DNA of 13,065 bases from Leptolinea sp964404415 (GTDB taxonomy: Bacteria > Chloroflexota > Anaerolineae > Anaerolineales > Anaerolineaceae): the NCBI GenBank assembly GCA_964404415.1, contig CAYOKC010000109.1:1-13065 (forward strand). The letters are read 5' to 3'. The notes under the pieces were generated by a model. It made no database searches and was not told the origin of the DNA. It was given only the letters and a program-made list of their open reading frames with translations. Position numbers and translations under genes: made by a program. Each line of letters opens with the position of its first letter. Positions within the stretch are counted from its first letter, which is position 1. Below, one piece after another: positions 7,785-13,063 of the stretch.

Positions 7785-7812
7785 TTGACAAATCTCAGGA
7801 AAGAAATATAAT
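7785..7812 (+). promoter_or_regulatory. Perfect-consensus sigma-70 promoter of the second tetR operon
   Basis: TTGACA (7785-7790) and TATAAT (7807-7812) match the consensus at all twelve positions with a 16-bp spacer. Transcription should start near 7819, inside the first operator palindrome, leaving a leader of about 27 nt. Such a strong promoter overlapped by operators is expected for tight repression by the TetR protein it expresses. Confidence 0.9.
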
Positions 7813-7840
7813 GACTATATAGTCACTGACTTTGGAGTCA
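7812..7840 (+). promoter_or_regulatory. Tandem operators TGACT-N4-AGTCA at the tetR promoter
   Basis: Site 1 is the perfect 14-bp palindrome TGACTATATAGTCA (7812-7825), starting at the last base of the -10 box. Site 2 is TGACTTTGGAGTCA (7827-7840), with the same half-sites and a different 4-bp centre. Their centres are 15 bp apart. Site 2 contains the GGAG ribosome-binding site (7834-7837) of the tetR gene. The identical half-sites, spacing and position make these very likely binding sites of the adjacent TetR protein; binding itself is inferred. Confidence 0.82.
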
Positions 7841-7845
7841 TTATA

Positions 7846-8433
7846 ATGAACAGGCAGCAGCAAAAAGAAAACACCCGCCGTAAATTGTTAAGTACCGCAT
7901 TGGAAGTGTTCTCACAAAAAGGCATCACGTCTACCCGCATGTCCGATATCGCCGAAGCCTCCGGGGTATCCCACGGAACTGTCTTCCTGCACTTCGAAAC
8001 GCAGGATGCCCTGACCTCCGCCGTCATCGAAGATTTCGGCTTGCGTATGGCTTCCCGCACCCACGAACTCGCAACAGGATCGGGCAGTGTAAAAGAAATC
8101 CTATCCGCCCATCTTAAGGGAATCCGGGAGAATGAAGGTTTTTACACCCGCCTGGTGCTGGAATCCGCCCACCTCCCCCCCGCTACCCGTAACACGTTGA
8201 CCGGTATCCAGACCGCGATATCCTTTCACATAAGTCAGGCGGCGGAGCGTGAAATAGCCGCTGGTTCCCTCAAAGAAATGCCGGTGGCATTGCTCTTCAA
8301 CACCTGGGTTGGCTTGATCCACTACTATCTTTCCAACGCCGGTCATTTCGCCCCTGGCGGATCGGTGATCGATACATGTGGGGCAATGCTCCTTGACCAC
8401 TATATGAGTCTGATCACCAAAGGTGACCACTAA
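7846..8433 (+). CDS. TetR/AcrR-family transcriptional regulator (second)
   Basis: This 195-residue protein has a TetR N-terminal domain at ~8-55: helix 1 (RRKLLSTALEVFSQKG), then the helix-turn-helix at 30-51 (TRMSDIAEASGVSHGTVFLHF), with FLHF in place of the more common YYHF/YRHF. The C-terminal helical domain shows no recognisable ligand signature. ATG 7846 is supported by GGAG 8 nt upstream, which lies within the second operator. It heads a likely three-gene unit with a carboxymuconolactone decarboxylase homologue and a zinc-ribbon protein, closed by a terminator at 9061. The paired operators over its own promoter predict autorepression and control of the two downstream genes, relieved by an unknown ligand. 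Confidence 0.94.
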   Translation: MNRQQQKENTRRKLLSTALEVFSQKGITSTRMSDIAEASGVSHGTVFLHFETQDALTSAVIEDFGLRMASRTHELATGSGSVKEILSAHLKGIRENEGFYTRLVLESAHLPPATRNTLTGIQTAISFHISQAAEREIAAGSLKEMPVALLFNTWVGLIHYYLSNAGHFAPGGSVIDTCGAMLLDHYMSLITKGDH

Positions 8434-8467
8434 AACGAATTCTTCAAGAAAAGAGATAAAGATAAAA

Positions 8468-8785
8468 ATGCAAAATACTAAAAATCCCATGCTGTTCTTT
8501 AAAGATGAAGCGCCGGAAGTTGCCAGCGCGTTTGACGGCCTGATCGGCGCGCTATCCTCCCAACCCGGACTGGACGCGAAAACCCGTCAATTGATCTACA
8601 TAGGTATCAAAGCCGCGTTGGGTGACGCGGATGCCGTGACGGCCCATGTTCCCATGCTGAAAGCTGCCGGCGGTTCACGTGATGAACTCCGCGATACCAT
8701 TCTGGTCACACTGACGGTCAACGGAGTGAAAGGGGTGGTCTCATGCCTCCCCAGGGCTCTGGAAAAATATGATGAAATCCAGTGA
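8468..8785 (+). CDS. Carboxymuconolactone decarboxylase/AhpD-like protein lacking the redox cysteines
   Basis: This 105-residue protein fits the small all-helical CMD family: KTRQLIYIGIKAAL (38-51), then GDADAVTAHVPMLKAAGGSRDELRD (52-76), the position where AhpD-type members have E-x2-C-x2-C-x3-H. Here both cysteines are absent (replaced by Asp/Ala/Val residues), while a histidine (H60) remains. The single cysteine is C93. A peroxidase/disulfide role like that of AhpD is therefore unlikely; a decarboxylase-like or binding role is possible. The frame is open back to a GTG at 8423 overlapping the tetR stop. ATG 8468 is preferred because the family homology begins there, though its ribosome-binding site (AAGAGA) is weak. 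The zinc-ribbon gene follows 12 nt after the stop. Confidence 0.87.
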   Translation: MQNTKNPMLFFKDEAPEVASAFDGLIGALSSQPGLDAKTRQLIYIGIKAALGDADAVTAHVPMLKAAGGSRDELRDTILVTLTVNGVKGVVSCLPRALEKYDEIQ

Positions 8786-8797
8786 AAGAGAGATCAT

Positions 8798-9037
8798 ATG
8801 AAAAACTGTGTTTCTTGCGGAATGCCTATGTCAAAACCTGATGATTTTCCCCTCAAGGATGAGAGTAAGGATTATTGTGTATATTGCGCGCGCCCGGATG
8901 GATCCATGCAATCCTATGAAGAAAAACTGGATGGCATGACGGAATTTATCATTCGAACCCAGGGCTTCGCCCCACAGGCCGCACAGAATTCCGCCCGCTC
9001 GCTGATGGCGTTGCAGCCTGCCTGGAAAAATAGATAA
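8798..9037 (+). CDS. Putative zinc-ribbon protein (zf-ribbon_2 type)
   Basis: This 79-residue protein has two knuckles, C4-x2-C7 with the typical following GMPM, and C27-x2-C30 (YCVYC), which together should bind one zinc ion. The C-terminal half (~38-79) is helical and without cysteines. The pattern matches the small 'putative zinc ribbon' proteins (zf-ribbon_2) common in anaerobic Firmicutes and Chloroflexota, for which no function is established. ATG 8798 has GAGAG 5 nt upstream. It is the last gene of the tetR/CMD unit, 12 nt behind the CMD gene and followed by a strong terminator, so it is probably induced together with it. Confidence 0.88.
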   Translation: MKNCVSCGMPMSKPDDFPLKDESKDYCVYCARPDGSMQSYEEKLDGMTEFIIRTQGFAPQAAQNSARSLMALQPAWKNR

Positions 9038-9060
9038 TCAACCGCACCGATAATATATCA

Positions 9061-9093
9061 AAATCCCCCGGTGATAACGGGGGATTTGGTTTT
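9061..9093 (+). terminator. Rho-independent terminator between convergent genes
   Basis: A perfect 10-bp stem AAATCCCCCG/CGGGGGATTT (9061-9070 with 9078-9087) with a 7-nt loop is followed by GGTTTTTT on the plus strand. It ends the tetR/CMD/zinc-ribbon transcript. On the minus strand it lies just past the flavodoxin-domain gene and is followed by a weaker T-rich stretch, so it may work in both directions. Confidence 0.93.
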
Positions 9094-9101
9094 TTATCAC
9101 T

Positions 9102-9635
9102 TTATACCGGTTGTTTTACCAGCACACTATCGAGAGAACCGGCCCACTCCTTGATAGCCACCCAATCCCGGCCGTCATGTTTCTTTAACAGATTATCGTT
9201 TTTCGCGGCAGGCATCATATTCAACAGGGAATCCGGGAAGCGGAATTTCTCCGGGTCCATGGCTCCGGTGAACACGCTGACCACGGCTGGATGGAACCAT
9301 TTGATCCGGTTCAAAGCCGTATCCAGTTGGGCTTTTACATCCGCCATCTCTTTCGGTGTATTGTAAAGCGGTCCGAGAATGAACAGAGCAGAAGGTATTC
9401 TGCTGAGGTCCTTCTTAAACCTTGATAAGAACTTCGTCGCGTCTCCCAACATGGATCCGATGTACAGCGGGGAACCCAGCACAACGGCTGAATACGGAGC
9501 CATCGAATTTACCTCCTTTACGGGAAGAAGGTCAACATCCAGACCTTTCAGGCGTAATTCACCGGCGATGGTCTCAGCCACCCCCCGGGTCGAACCGTAT
9601 TTCGTGGCATACGTGACCAATATCTTTTCAGACAT
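9102..9635 (-). CDS. Flavodoxin-domain protein (HemG-like), copy 2
   Basis: This 177-residue protein is a clear paralogue of the one at 5114-5644. It shares the FMN loop KILVTYATKYGSTR near its N terminus, a VVLGSPLYIGSM second loop, and the ALFILGPL, FRFPDSL and AKN landmarks in the C-terminal half, where the two remain alignable without large gaps. It should be a cytoplasmic FMN protein that transfers electrons, possibly a menaquinone-dependent oxidase of HemG type, but the substrate cannot be read from sequence. ATG 9635 has AAGGAG 7 nt upstream. It is transcribed alone from a well-formed promoter in the short intergenic region it shares with the divergent Crp/Fnr gene, which makes control by that regulator possible. 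Confidence 0.92.
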   Translation of the reverse strand: MSEKILVTYATKYGSTRGVAETIAGELRLKGLDVDLLPVKEVNSMAPYSAVVLGSPLYIGSMLGDATKFLSRFKKDLSRIPSALFILGPLYNTPKEMADVKAQLDTALNRIKWFHPAVVSVFTGAMDPEKFRFPDSLLNMMPAAKNDNLLKKHDGRDWVAIKEWAGSLDSVLVKQPV

Positions 9636-9670
9636 GGATTGACTCCTTCTATGAGGGAAAATGCGAATGA

Positions 9671-9699
9671 TCTATAACCATATACGGAAGATGTGTCAA
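9671..9699 (-). promoter_or_regulatory. Sigma-70 type promoter of flavodoxin-domain gene copy 2
   Basis: On the minus strand TTGACA (9699 to 9694) is followed after 17 bp by TATAGA (9676 to 9671), a full -35 match and a four-of-six -10 match. Transcription would start near 9664, giving a leader of about 28 nt. It lies in the 115-bp region shared with the divergent Crp/Fnr gene. Confidence 0.75.
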
Positions 9700-9737
9700 T
9701 AAGGTGCAATCCATCGCTCCCGATTTGTTTCTCCAGC

Positions 9738-9743
9738 TATAAT
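9738..9743 (+). promoter_or_regulatory. Candidate -10 box placing the Crp/Fnr start codon at +1
   Basis: A perfect TATAAT ends 7 nt before the GTG start codon at 9751. No Shine-Dalgarno sequence is visible in between, and no good -35 box is seen. If this is the working -10 box, the mRNA would be leaderless or nearly so. A chance match is possible. Confidence 0.4.
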
Positions 9744-9750
9744 TCCTATT

Positions 9751-10419
9751 GTGACACTTCTTGACGAAAGTTTATTGAAATCCATCCGCTTTTTTGCCGG
9801 GTTATCACCAGCAACGATCACGGAATTGATAGTCTGCGCGTCAACTAAAAACCACTCTGCTGGAACGATTCTTCAAATTGAAGGCGAAGAATGCGCGCAT
9901 GTAAGCTTTGTTATCCGGGGTGCGGTTCGTGTTTACCGATCAGCACCTAACGGGCGGGAACAGATCCTCCAAAACCTGGGACCGGGAATGCAATTTAATA
10001 CCATCCCCGTACTAACCGGCCAGACCGGGAACAAGGCATCCGTCCGCGCGTTGACGGATGTCACCCTGCTTTATATTTCCGCCGCCGACTTCCGGCGAAT
10101 TATGAACACACGGTCCGATTTCGCGTCAACCGTCGCTGCTGATCTCGCCCACCGTCTGGAGCACATGACCGGGTTGGTAGAAGATCTATCGCTGCGTTCC
10201 GTCCGCGGACGGTTGGCCCGTTTCCTTCTGGACCAGGCAGATAAAGGGGAAATTTCGGCGCAATGGACACAGGATGAAATCGCCGCCCAACTGGGGACGG
10301 TGCGGGACGTTATCGGCCGTACCCTGCGGGGTTTCCTTGATGCCGGGATGATCCGCCGGGAAGGCAGCCGGCTACTGCTGGTTGACCGCGCCGGATTGGA
10401 AGAAGAATCAAATTCCTAA
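9751..10419 (+). CDS. Crp/Fnr-family transcriptional regulator
   Basis: This 222-residue protein has an N-terminal cyclic-nucleotide-binding-type beta-roll (~12-120; GTILQIEGEECAHVSFVIRG is its typical core, with the later GPGMQF segment), a dimerisation helix (~122-150) and a winged helix at 150-215. Its helix-turn-helix TQDEIAAQLGTVRDVIGRTL is at about 173-192. Only C29 and C48 are present, so it lacks the four-cysteine [4Fe-4S] sensor of FNR. It may sense another signal such as NO, CO or a metabolite. The GTG start has no Shine-Dalgarno but sits 7 nt after a TATAAT. Directly after its stop lies an 18-bp near-perfect palindrome in front of the ferredoxin/DUF438 genes, its most likely target. 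The recognition helix carries Asp (D186) where many FNR-like proteins have Glu. Confidence 0.93.
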   Translation: MTLLDESLLKSIRFFAGLSPATITELIVCASTKNHSAGTILQIEGEECAHVSFVIRGAVRVYRSAPNGREQILQNLGPGMQFNTIPVLTGQTGNKASVRALTDVTLLYISAADFRRIMNTRSDFASTVAADLAHRLEHMTGLVEDLSLRSVRGRLARFLLDQADKGEISAQWTQDEIAAQLGTVRDVIGRTLRGFLDAGMIRREGSRLLLVDRAGLEEESNS

Positions 10420-10420
10420 A

Positions 10421-10464
10421 ATCCGACTTAAGTCGTATGCAAGATCCTCTACGGACGCTAGTAT
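10421..10464 (+). promoter_or_regulatory. Palindromic activator site and promoter of the ferredoxin/DUF438 genes
   Basis: ATCCGACTTAAGTCGTAT (10421-10438) is an 18-bp palindrome with one mismatched pair; its 12-bp core CGACTTAAGTCG (10424-10435) is perfect. A -10-like TAGTAT lies at 10459-10464, predicting a start near 10471, so the palindrome centre falls at about -41.5. That is the classic class II position of Crp/Fnr activators, and a good -35 box is missing as expected. Binding by the adjacent Crp/Fnr protein is inferred. Confidence 0.65.
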
Positions 10465-10493
10465 GGATATAGAAATCAAGAGGAACGCGGAAA

Positions 10494-10712
10494 ATGCCTG
10501 AATCTACCCCCAACCTGCCGGAAATTGACCTGGACCTGTGCATCCATTGCGGCGCTTGCGCCGCCATCTGCGAGGCAGGGGCTATCACGGGTGTTGAAGG
10601 CAGCCCGGAACTGTCGTCCCCGCAACTGTGCACCTGGTGCGCCGAATGTGAAGAGACATGCCCGGTGGGAGCCATCTCGGTGCCATTCACCATCGGCTGG
10701 GCTGAAAGCTGA
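10494..10712 (+). CDS. 2[4Fe-4S] ferredoxin-type protein
   Basis: This 72-residue protein is a small bacterial-type ferredoxin. Two cluster motifs of the form C-x2-C-x2-C-x3-C are complete: C16, C19, C22, C26 and C46, C49, C52, C56, predicting two [4Fe-4S] clusters. The second motif ends in the usual CP (P57); the first has Glu after its last cysteine instead of Pro. The linker between motifs is of normal length, and the tail (PFTIGWAES) is short. It should be a low-potential one-electron carrier in the cytoplasm. The ATG has AGAGG 10 nt upstream. The DUF438/hemerythrin gene follows 43 nt downstream, probably in one transcript controlled from the palindromic site at 10421. Confidence 0.92.
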   Translation: MPESTPNLPEIDLDLCIHCGACAAICEAGAITGVEGSPELSSPQLCTWCAECEETCPVGAISVPFTIGWAES

Positions 10713-10755
10713 CCGCTCCCCTCTGGAAAACCATACCCGTCCATTGGAGGAAAAA

Positions 10756-12003
10756 ATGAGTGAGTATATCAACAACCGGTCCAAACGGATCGAGATGCTA
10801 AAAAATATCCTGAAAGGGCTGCACGAAGGCAAACCCGTTGACGAAGTTCGCGCCCAATTCGCCGAACTTGTTCAGGTCGCCGATTCCGGCGAGATCGCTG
10901 AAGTTGAACAAATGTTAATCGCCGAAGGTATGCCGGTATCGGAGATCCAGAATCTATGTGACCTTCACGTATCTGTGGTTCGCGATTCTTTGAACGCTCA
11001 GCTCCCGCCCGAAAATCAGCCCGGGCATCCGCTTCACACCTTCAAGGCCGAGAACGAAGAAGCCGCCTCATTGCTGGAAGCGATGCAAAAAACTATCGCC
11101 GCTTACGCGCAAGATCCATCTGAGACCCGCAAGTTCCCGATCACAATGATCTTTGAACAGCTTTCAGATTTTCCGCGGCATTACCTCCGGAAGGAAAACC
11201 TGCTCTTTCCCATTCTTGAACGATATGGCTTTACCGGACCGTCACAGGTGATGTGGGGCATTCAGGATCAGATCCGCGATGGTTTGAACAAAATGAAGGC
11301 ATTGCTGAAAGAAGGCTCCACCTCCAATCCGGCTGTCTTCGCCATGCAGTTGAAGGAAGCATTTGAAACCTTCGCCACGCCCATGCGTGAAATGTTCTAT
11401 AAGGAAGAAAAGATCCTTTTCCCCGCGTCACTCGAGCGGTTGACCGAGGCCGAATGGTATTCCATCCTTAAACAGGAACCTGAACTTGGCTATTTCCGGG
11501 TTCAACCGGGAAGCGAGTGGAAACCGGCCGAAATGCGGATACTGGAAGAAGAGGAACGGTTCTTTAATAAACAGACGTATAACGCGGCAGGTCCGGACAC
11601 AATGTTCAATCTGGATACCGGCGCGTTGAGCATTGAACAGATCAACCTGATGCTGACCAATCTGCCGGTTGACGTGACTTTCGTGGATGAAAATGATGAA
11701 GTCCGGTTCTTTTCACAGACCAAAGAACGCATTTTTGAACGCCAGGCCGCGATCATCGGCCGTAAAGTTCAGCTCTGCCACCCGCCATCGAGCATGGATA
11801 AAGTCCAAAAGATCCTGGATGATTTCCGCGCCGGCAAACGCGATGTGGCGGAATTCTGGATCCAGATGATGGGCAAATTTGTGCATATCCGCTATTTCGC
11901 CCTGAAAGATAAACAGGGAAAATATCGCGGAACCATAGAAGTTTCACAGGATGTCGCACCCATTCGGGCGTTGGAAGGCGAACGCCGTCTGCTGAACGAT
12001 TAA
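10756..12003 (+). CDS. DUF438-hemerythrin-PAS protein
   Basis: This 415-residue cytoplasmic protein has three parts. Residues ~5-80 are the helical DUF438 domain. Residues ~90-235 are a hemerythrin-like (HHE) four-helix bundle: GHPLHTFKAEN (90-100), HYLRKENLLFP (142-152) and FYKEEKILFP (214-223). Residues ~290-405 are a PAS domain of the type found with DUF438, including VQLCHPPSS (338-346). Candidate iron ligands are H91/H94, E99, H142 and E147; positions usually His in hemerythrins look like Q170 and M213 here. Such proteins are thought to sense or bind O2, NO or redox change, but no biochemical role is settled. ATG 10756 was chosen because GGAGG is 5 nt upstream and homology starts there; the frame is open back to 10525 across the ferredoxin gene, which is only a shadow. 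Confidence 0.93.
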   Translation: MSEYINNRSKRIEMLKNILKGLHEGKPVDEVRAQFAELVQVADSGEIAEVEQMLIAEGMPVSEIQNLCDLHVSVVRDSLNAQLPPENQPGHPLHTFKAENEEAASLLEAMQKTIAAYAQDPSETRKFPITMIFEQLSDFPRHYLRKENLLFPILERYGFTGPSQVMWGIQDQIRDGLNKMKALLKEGSTSNPAVFAMQLKEAFETFATPMREMFYKEEKILFPASLERLTEAEWYSILKQEPELGYFRVQPGSEWKPAEMRILEEEERFFNKQTYNAAGPDTMFNLDTGALSIEQINLMLTNLPVDVTFVDENDEVRFFSQTKERIFERQAAIIGRKVQLCHPPSSMDKVQKILDDFRAGKRDVAEFWIQMMGKFVHIRYFALKDKQGKYRGTIEVSQDVAPIRALEGERRLLND

Positions 12004-12023
12004 TCCGGTTTTTGACTATTCAT

Positions 12024-12057
12024 GCGGCGCGGTGAGGATTTATCCACACCGCGCCGC
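12024..12057. repeat. GC-rich hairpin between the DUF438 and NimA-like genes
   Basis: A perfect 11-bp stem GCGGCGCGGTG/CACCGCGCCGC (12024-12034 with 12047-12057) encloses a loop that can pair further (GGAT/ATCC). It lies 20 nt after the DUF438 stop. No T-run follows on either strand, so it is a poor classical terminator; it could pause RNA polymerase, stabilise the upstream mRNA or act with Rho. Confidence 0.6.
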
Positions 12058-12101
12058 TTCTGGTATCATCTAAGATATATCTAATTATTCGAGGGCTGAC
12101 C

Positions 12102-12644
12102 ATGTTCCCAGAAATGAGACGTTTCAAGCAGGAAATTTCCAAGGAAGAGGCAATTGACGTTCTTAATTCGTGCAGCGCGGGTGTACTGGCTGTCAATGGA
12201 ATTAATGGATTCCCGTACACCATACCCCTGAACTACACCTACTCTGATAACAGGGTATTTATCCATTGCGCCACGGAAGGCTACAAACTCGAATGTCTCC
12301 GCGCGGATGACCGGGTGTCATTTTGTGTTATTGACCGAAATGATATTGTGCCGGAGAAATTTGGCACAAACTTTCGCAGTGTGGTTGTATTTGGCCGGGT
12401 ACGGTTTATCTCAGATGACGCCGAAAAACAGACCGTGCTCGAAGCCCTGAACGCGAAATATTCACCCGGTTTGGAAGAGGAAGGCTTGAAAGAGATCAAG
12501 CGAGGATGGAACCGCGCCATCTTATTTGCGGTGGAAGTGGAACACATGACGGGGAAGATAGACCTGTTCACAATGATCGAGCGGTCACGTGAAGAACGTG
12601 AGGCAGCCGGCGAAGCATGCCCGGGGGAAAAGGAAAATAATTGA
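12102..12644 (+). CDS. Pyridoxamine 5'-phosphate oxidase-related FMN-binding protein (NimA-like)
   Basis: This 180-residue protein is of the split-barrel FMN-binding fold. It opens with MFPEMRRFKQEIS, matching the MRRxxQ start of the NimA/Pyridox_ox_2 group. It continues with GVLAVNGINGFPYTIPLNYTY (27-47, the flavin-side strand-turn), VFIHCATEGYKLECLRADDRVSF (about 52-74) and FRSVVVFGRVRFI (92-104). Family members bind FMN or related cofactors; some reduce nitroimidazoles, but most have unknown substrates, so resistance cannot be claimed. ATG 12102 has GAGGG 6 nt upstream. It follows the DUF438 gene after a 98-nt gap holding a GC-rich hairpin, so it may be a separate unit or a read-through member of the same regulon. 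Its stop codon lies within the terminator stem. Confidence 0.92.
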   Translation: MFPEMRRFKQEISKEEAIDVLNSCSAGVLAVNGINGFPYTIPLNYTYSDNRVFIHCATEGYKLECLRADDRVSFCVIDRNDIVPEKFGTNFRSVVVFGRVRFISDDAEKQTVLEALNAKYSPGLEEEGLKEIKRGWNRAILFAVEVEHMTGKIDLFTMIERSREEREAAGEACPGEKENN

Positions 12645-12670
12645 GGCTGAGCAACAACTCAACCTCAATT
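12628..12670 (-). terminator. Hairpin terminator between convergent genes
   Basis: A 13-bp stem (12639-12651 with 12658-12670, one C-A mismatch) closes a 6-nt loop. On the minus strand it is followed at once by ATTTTCCTTTT, fitting termination of the Cys-rich protein gene. On the plus strand the T-run (CTTTTT at 12682-12687) is about 12 nt away, so plus-strand termination would be weaker. The stem contains the stop codon of the NimA-like gene. Confidence 0.75.
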
Positions 12671-12685
12671 AATCCACAGTTCTTT

Positions 12686-13063
12686 TTATAAACATTCCCC
12701 AAGATCACATTTTCCATTGCCGTTCGCGTCAGTATACTTGCGGCATTGTCCGGGGAAGGAACAACCTCGGCGGCAGCGCACAGTGCAGGCACTGGTATTT
12801 TGATTTGAAACCACAAGTTCGGCTGTTGGGGCGGCAGTGGGAATTGCTGTGGGAACGGCTTGACGTGTTGTTCCCTGCTCGGTGGTAGGTTCAGCCGATG
12901 CCTGTGTCAGGGGAAGGTTGATTGTCTGATCCGTTGCAACAGCCTGCCCTGACGTAACCGGATTTGATGAGGCAGTCCGGCTCAGGGCGACAGTTTCAAG
13001 TACATTCCGGACCTGTGTTCCGGCGACAAAGACCCCCGCTCCCAGAATTGCTGACATTTTCAA
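12686..13063 (-). CDS. Cys-rich exported protein with Pro/Thr linker and EF-hand-like loop, N terminus uncertain
   Basis: The visible 125 residues begin with a hydrophobic stretch (AILGAGVFVAG, about 5-15) that could be a signal peptide or membrane anchor. A Ser/Thr/Ala/Pro-rich linker follows (~28-85, including a PTAIPTAAPTAEL repeat-like run). The compact tail (~92-125) has six cysteines, C-x3-C-x3-C-x5-C-x11-C-x4-C. Within the tail, DANGNGKCDLGE (112-123) fits a 12-residue EF-hand loop with acidic or Asn ligands at positions 1, 3, 5 and 9 and Glu at 12. The protein is probably surface-exposed, with the tail stabilised by disulfides, calcium or metal. The first codons are TTG (13063) and ATG (13057), but the frame runs into the window edge, so the gene may start further upstream. 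Pro/Thr linkers of this style are common in Anaerolineae. Confidence 0.7.
   Translation of the reverse strand: MKMSAILGAGVFVAGTQVRNVLETVALSRTASSNPVTSGQAVATDQTINLPLTQASAEPTTEQGTTRQAVPTAIPTAAPTAELVVSNQNTSACTVRCRRGCSFPGQCRKYTDANGNGKCDLGECL

Noticed and set aside
9751..10419. FNR-type [4Fe-4S] oxygen sensor
   Set aside because: Only two cysteines are present and there is no N-terminal cysteine cluster, so the Fe-S sensing mode of FNR is not supported.
10310..10744. Minus-strand open frame of 144 codons over the Crp/Fnr end and ferredoxin gene
   Set aside because: It crosses the conserved HTH and both cluster motifs of plus-strand genes and has no domain of its own.
10525..10755. N-terminal extension of the DUF438 protein
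   Set aside because: The frame is open, but it overlaps the ferredoxin gene in another frame and the translation is low-quality; a strong GGAGG points to ATG 10756.
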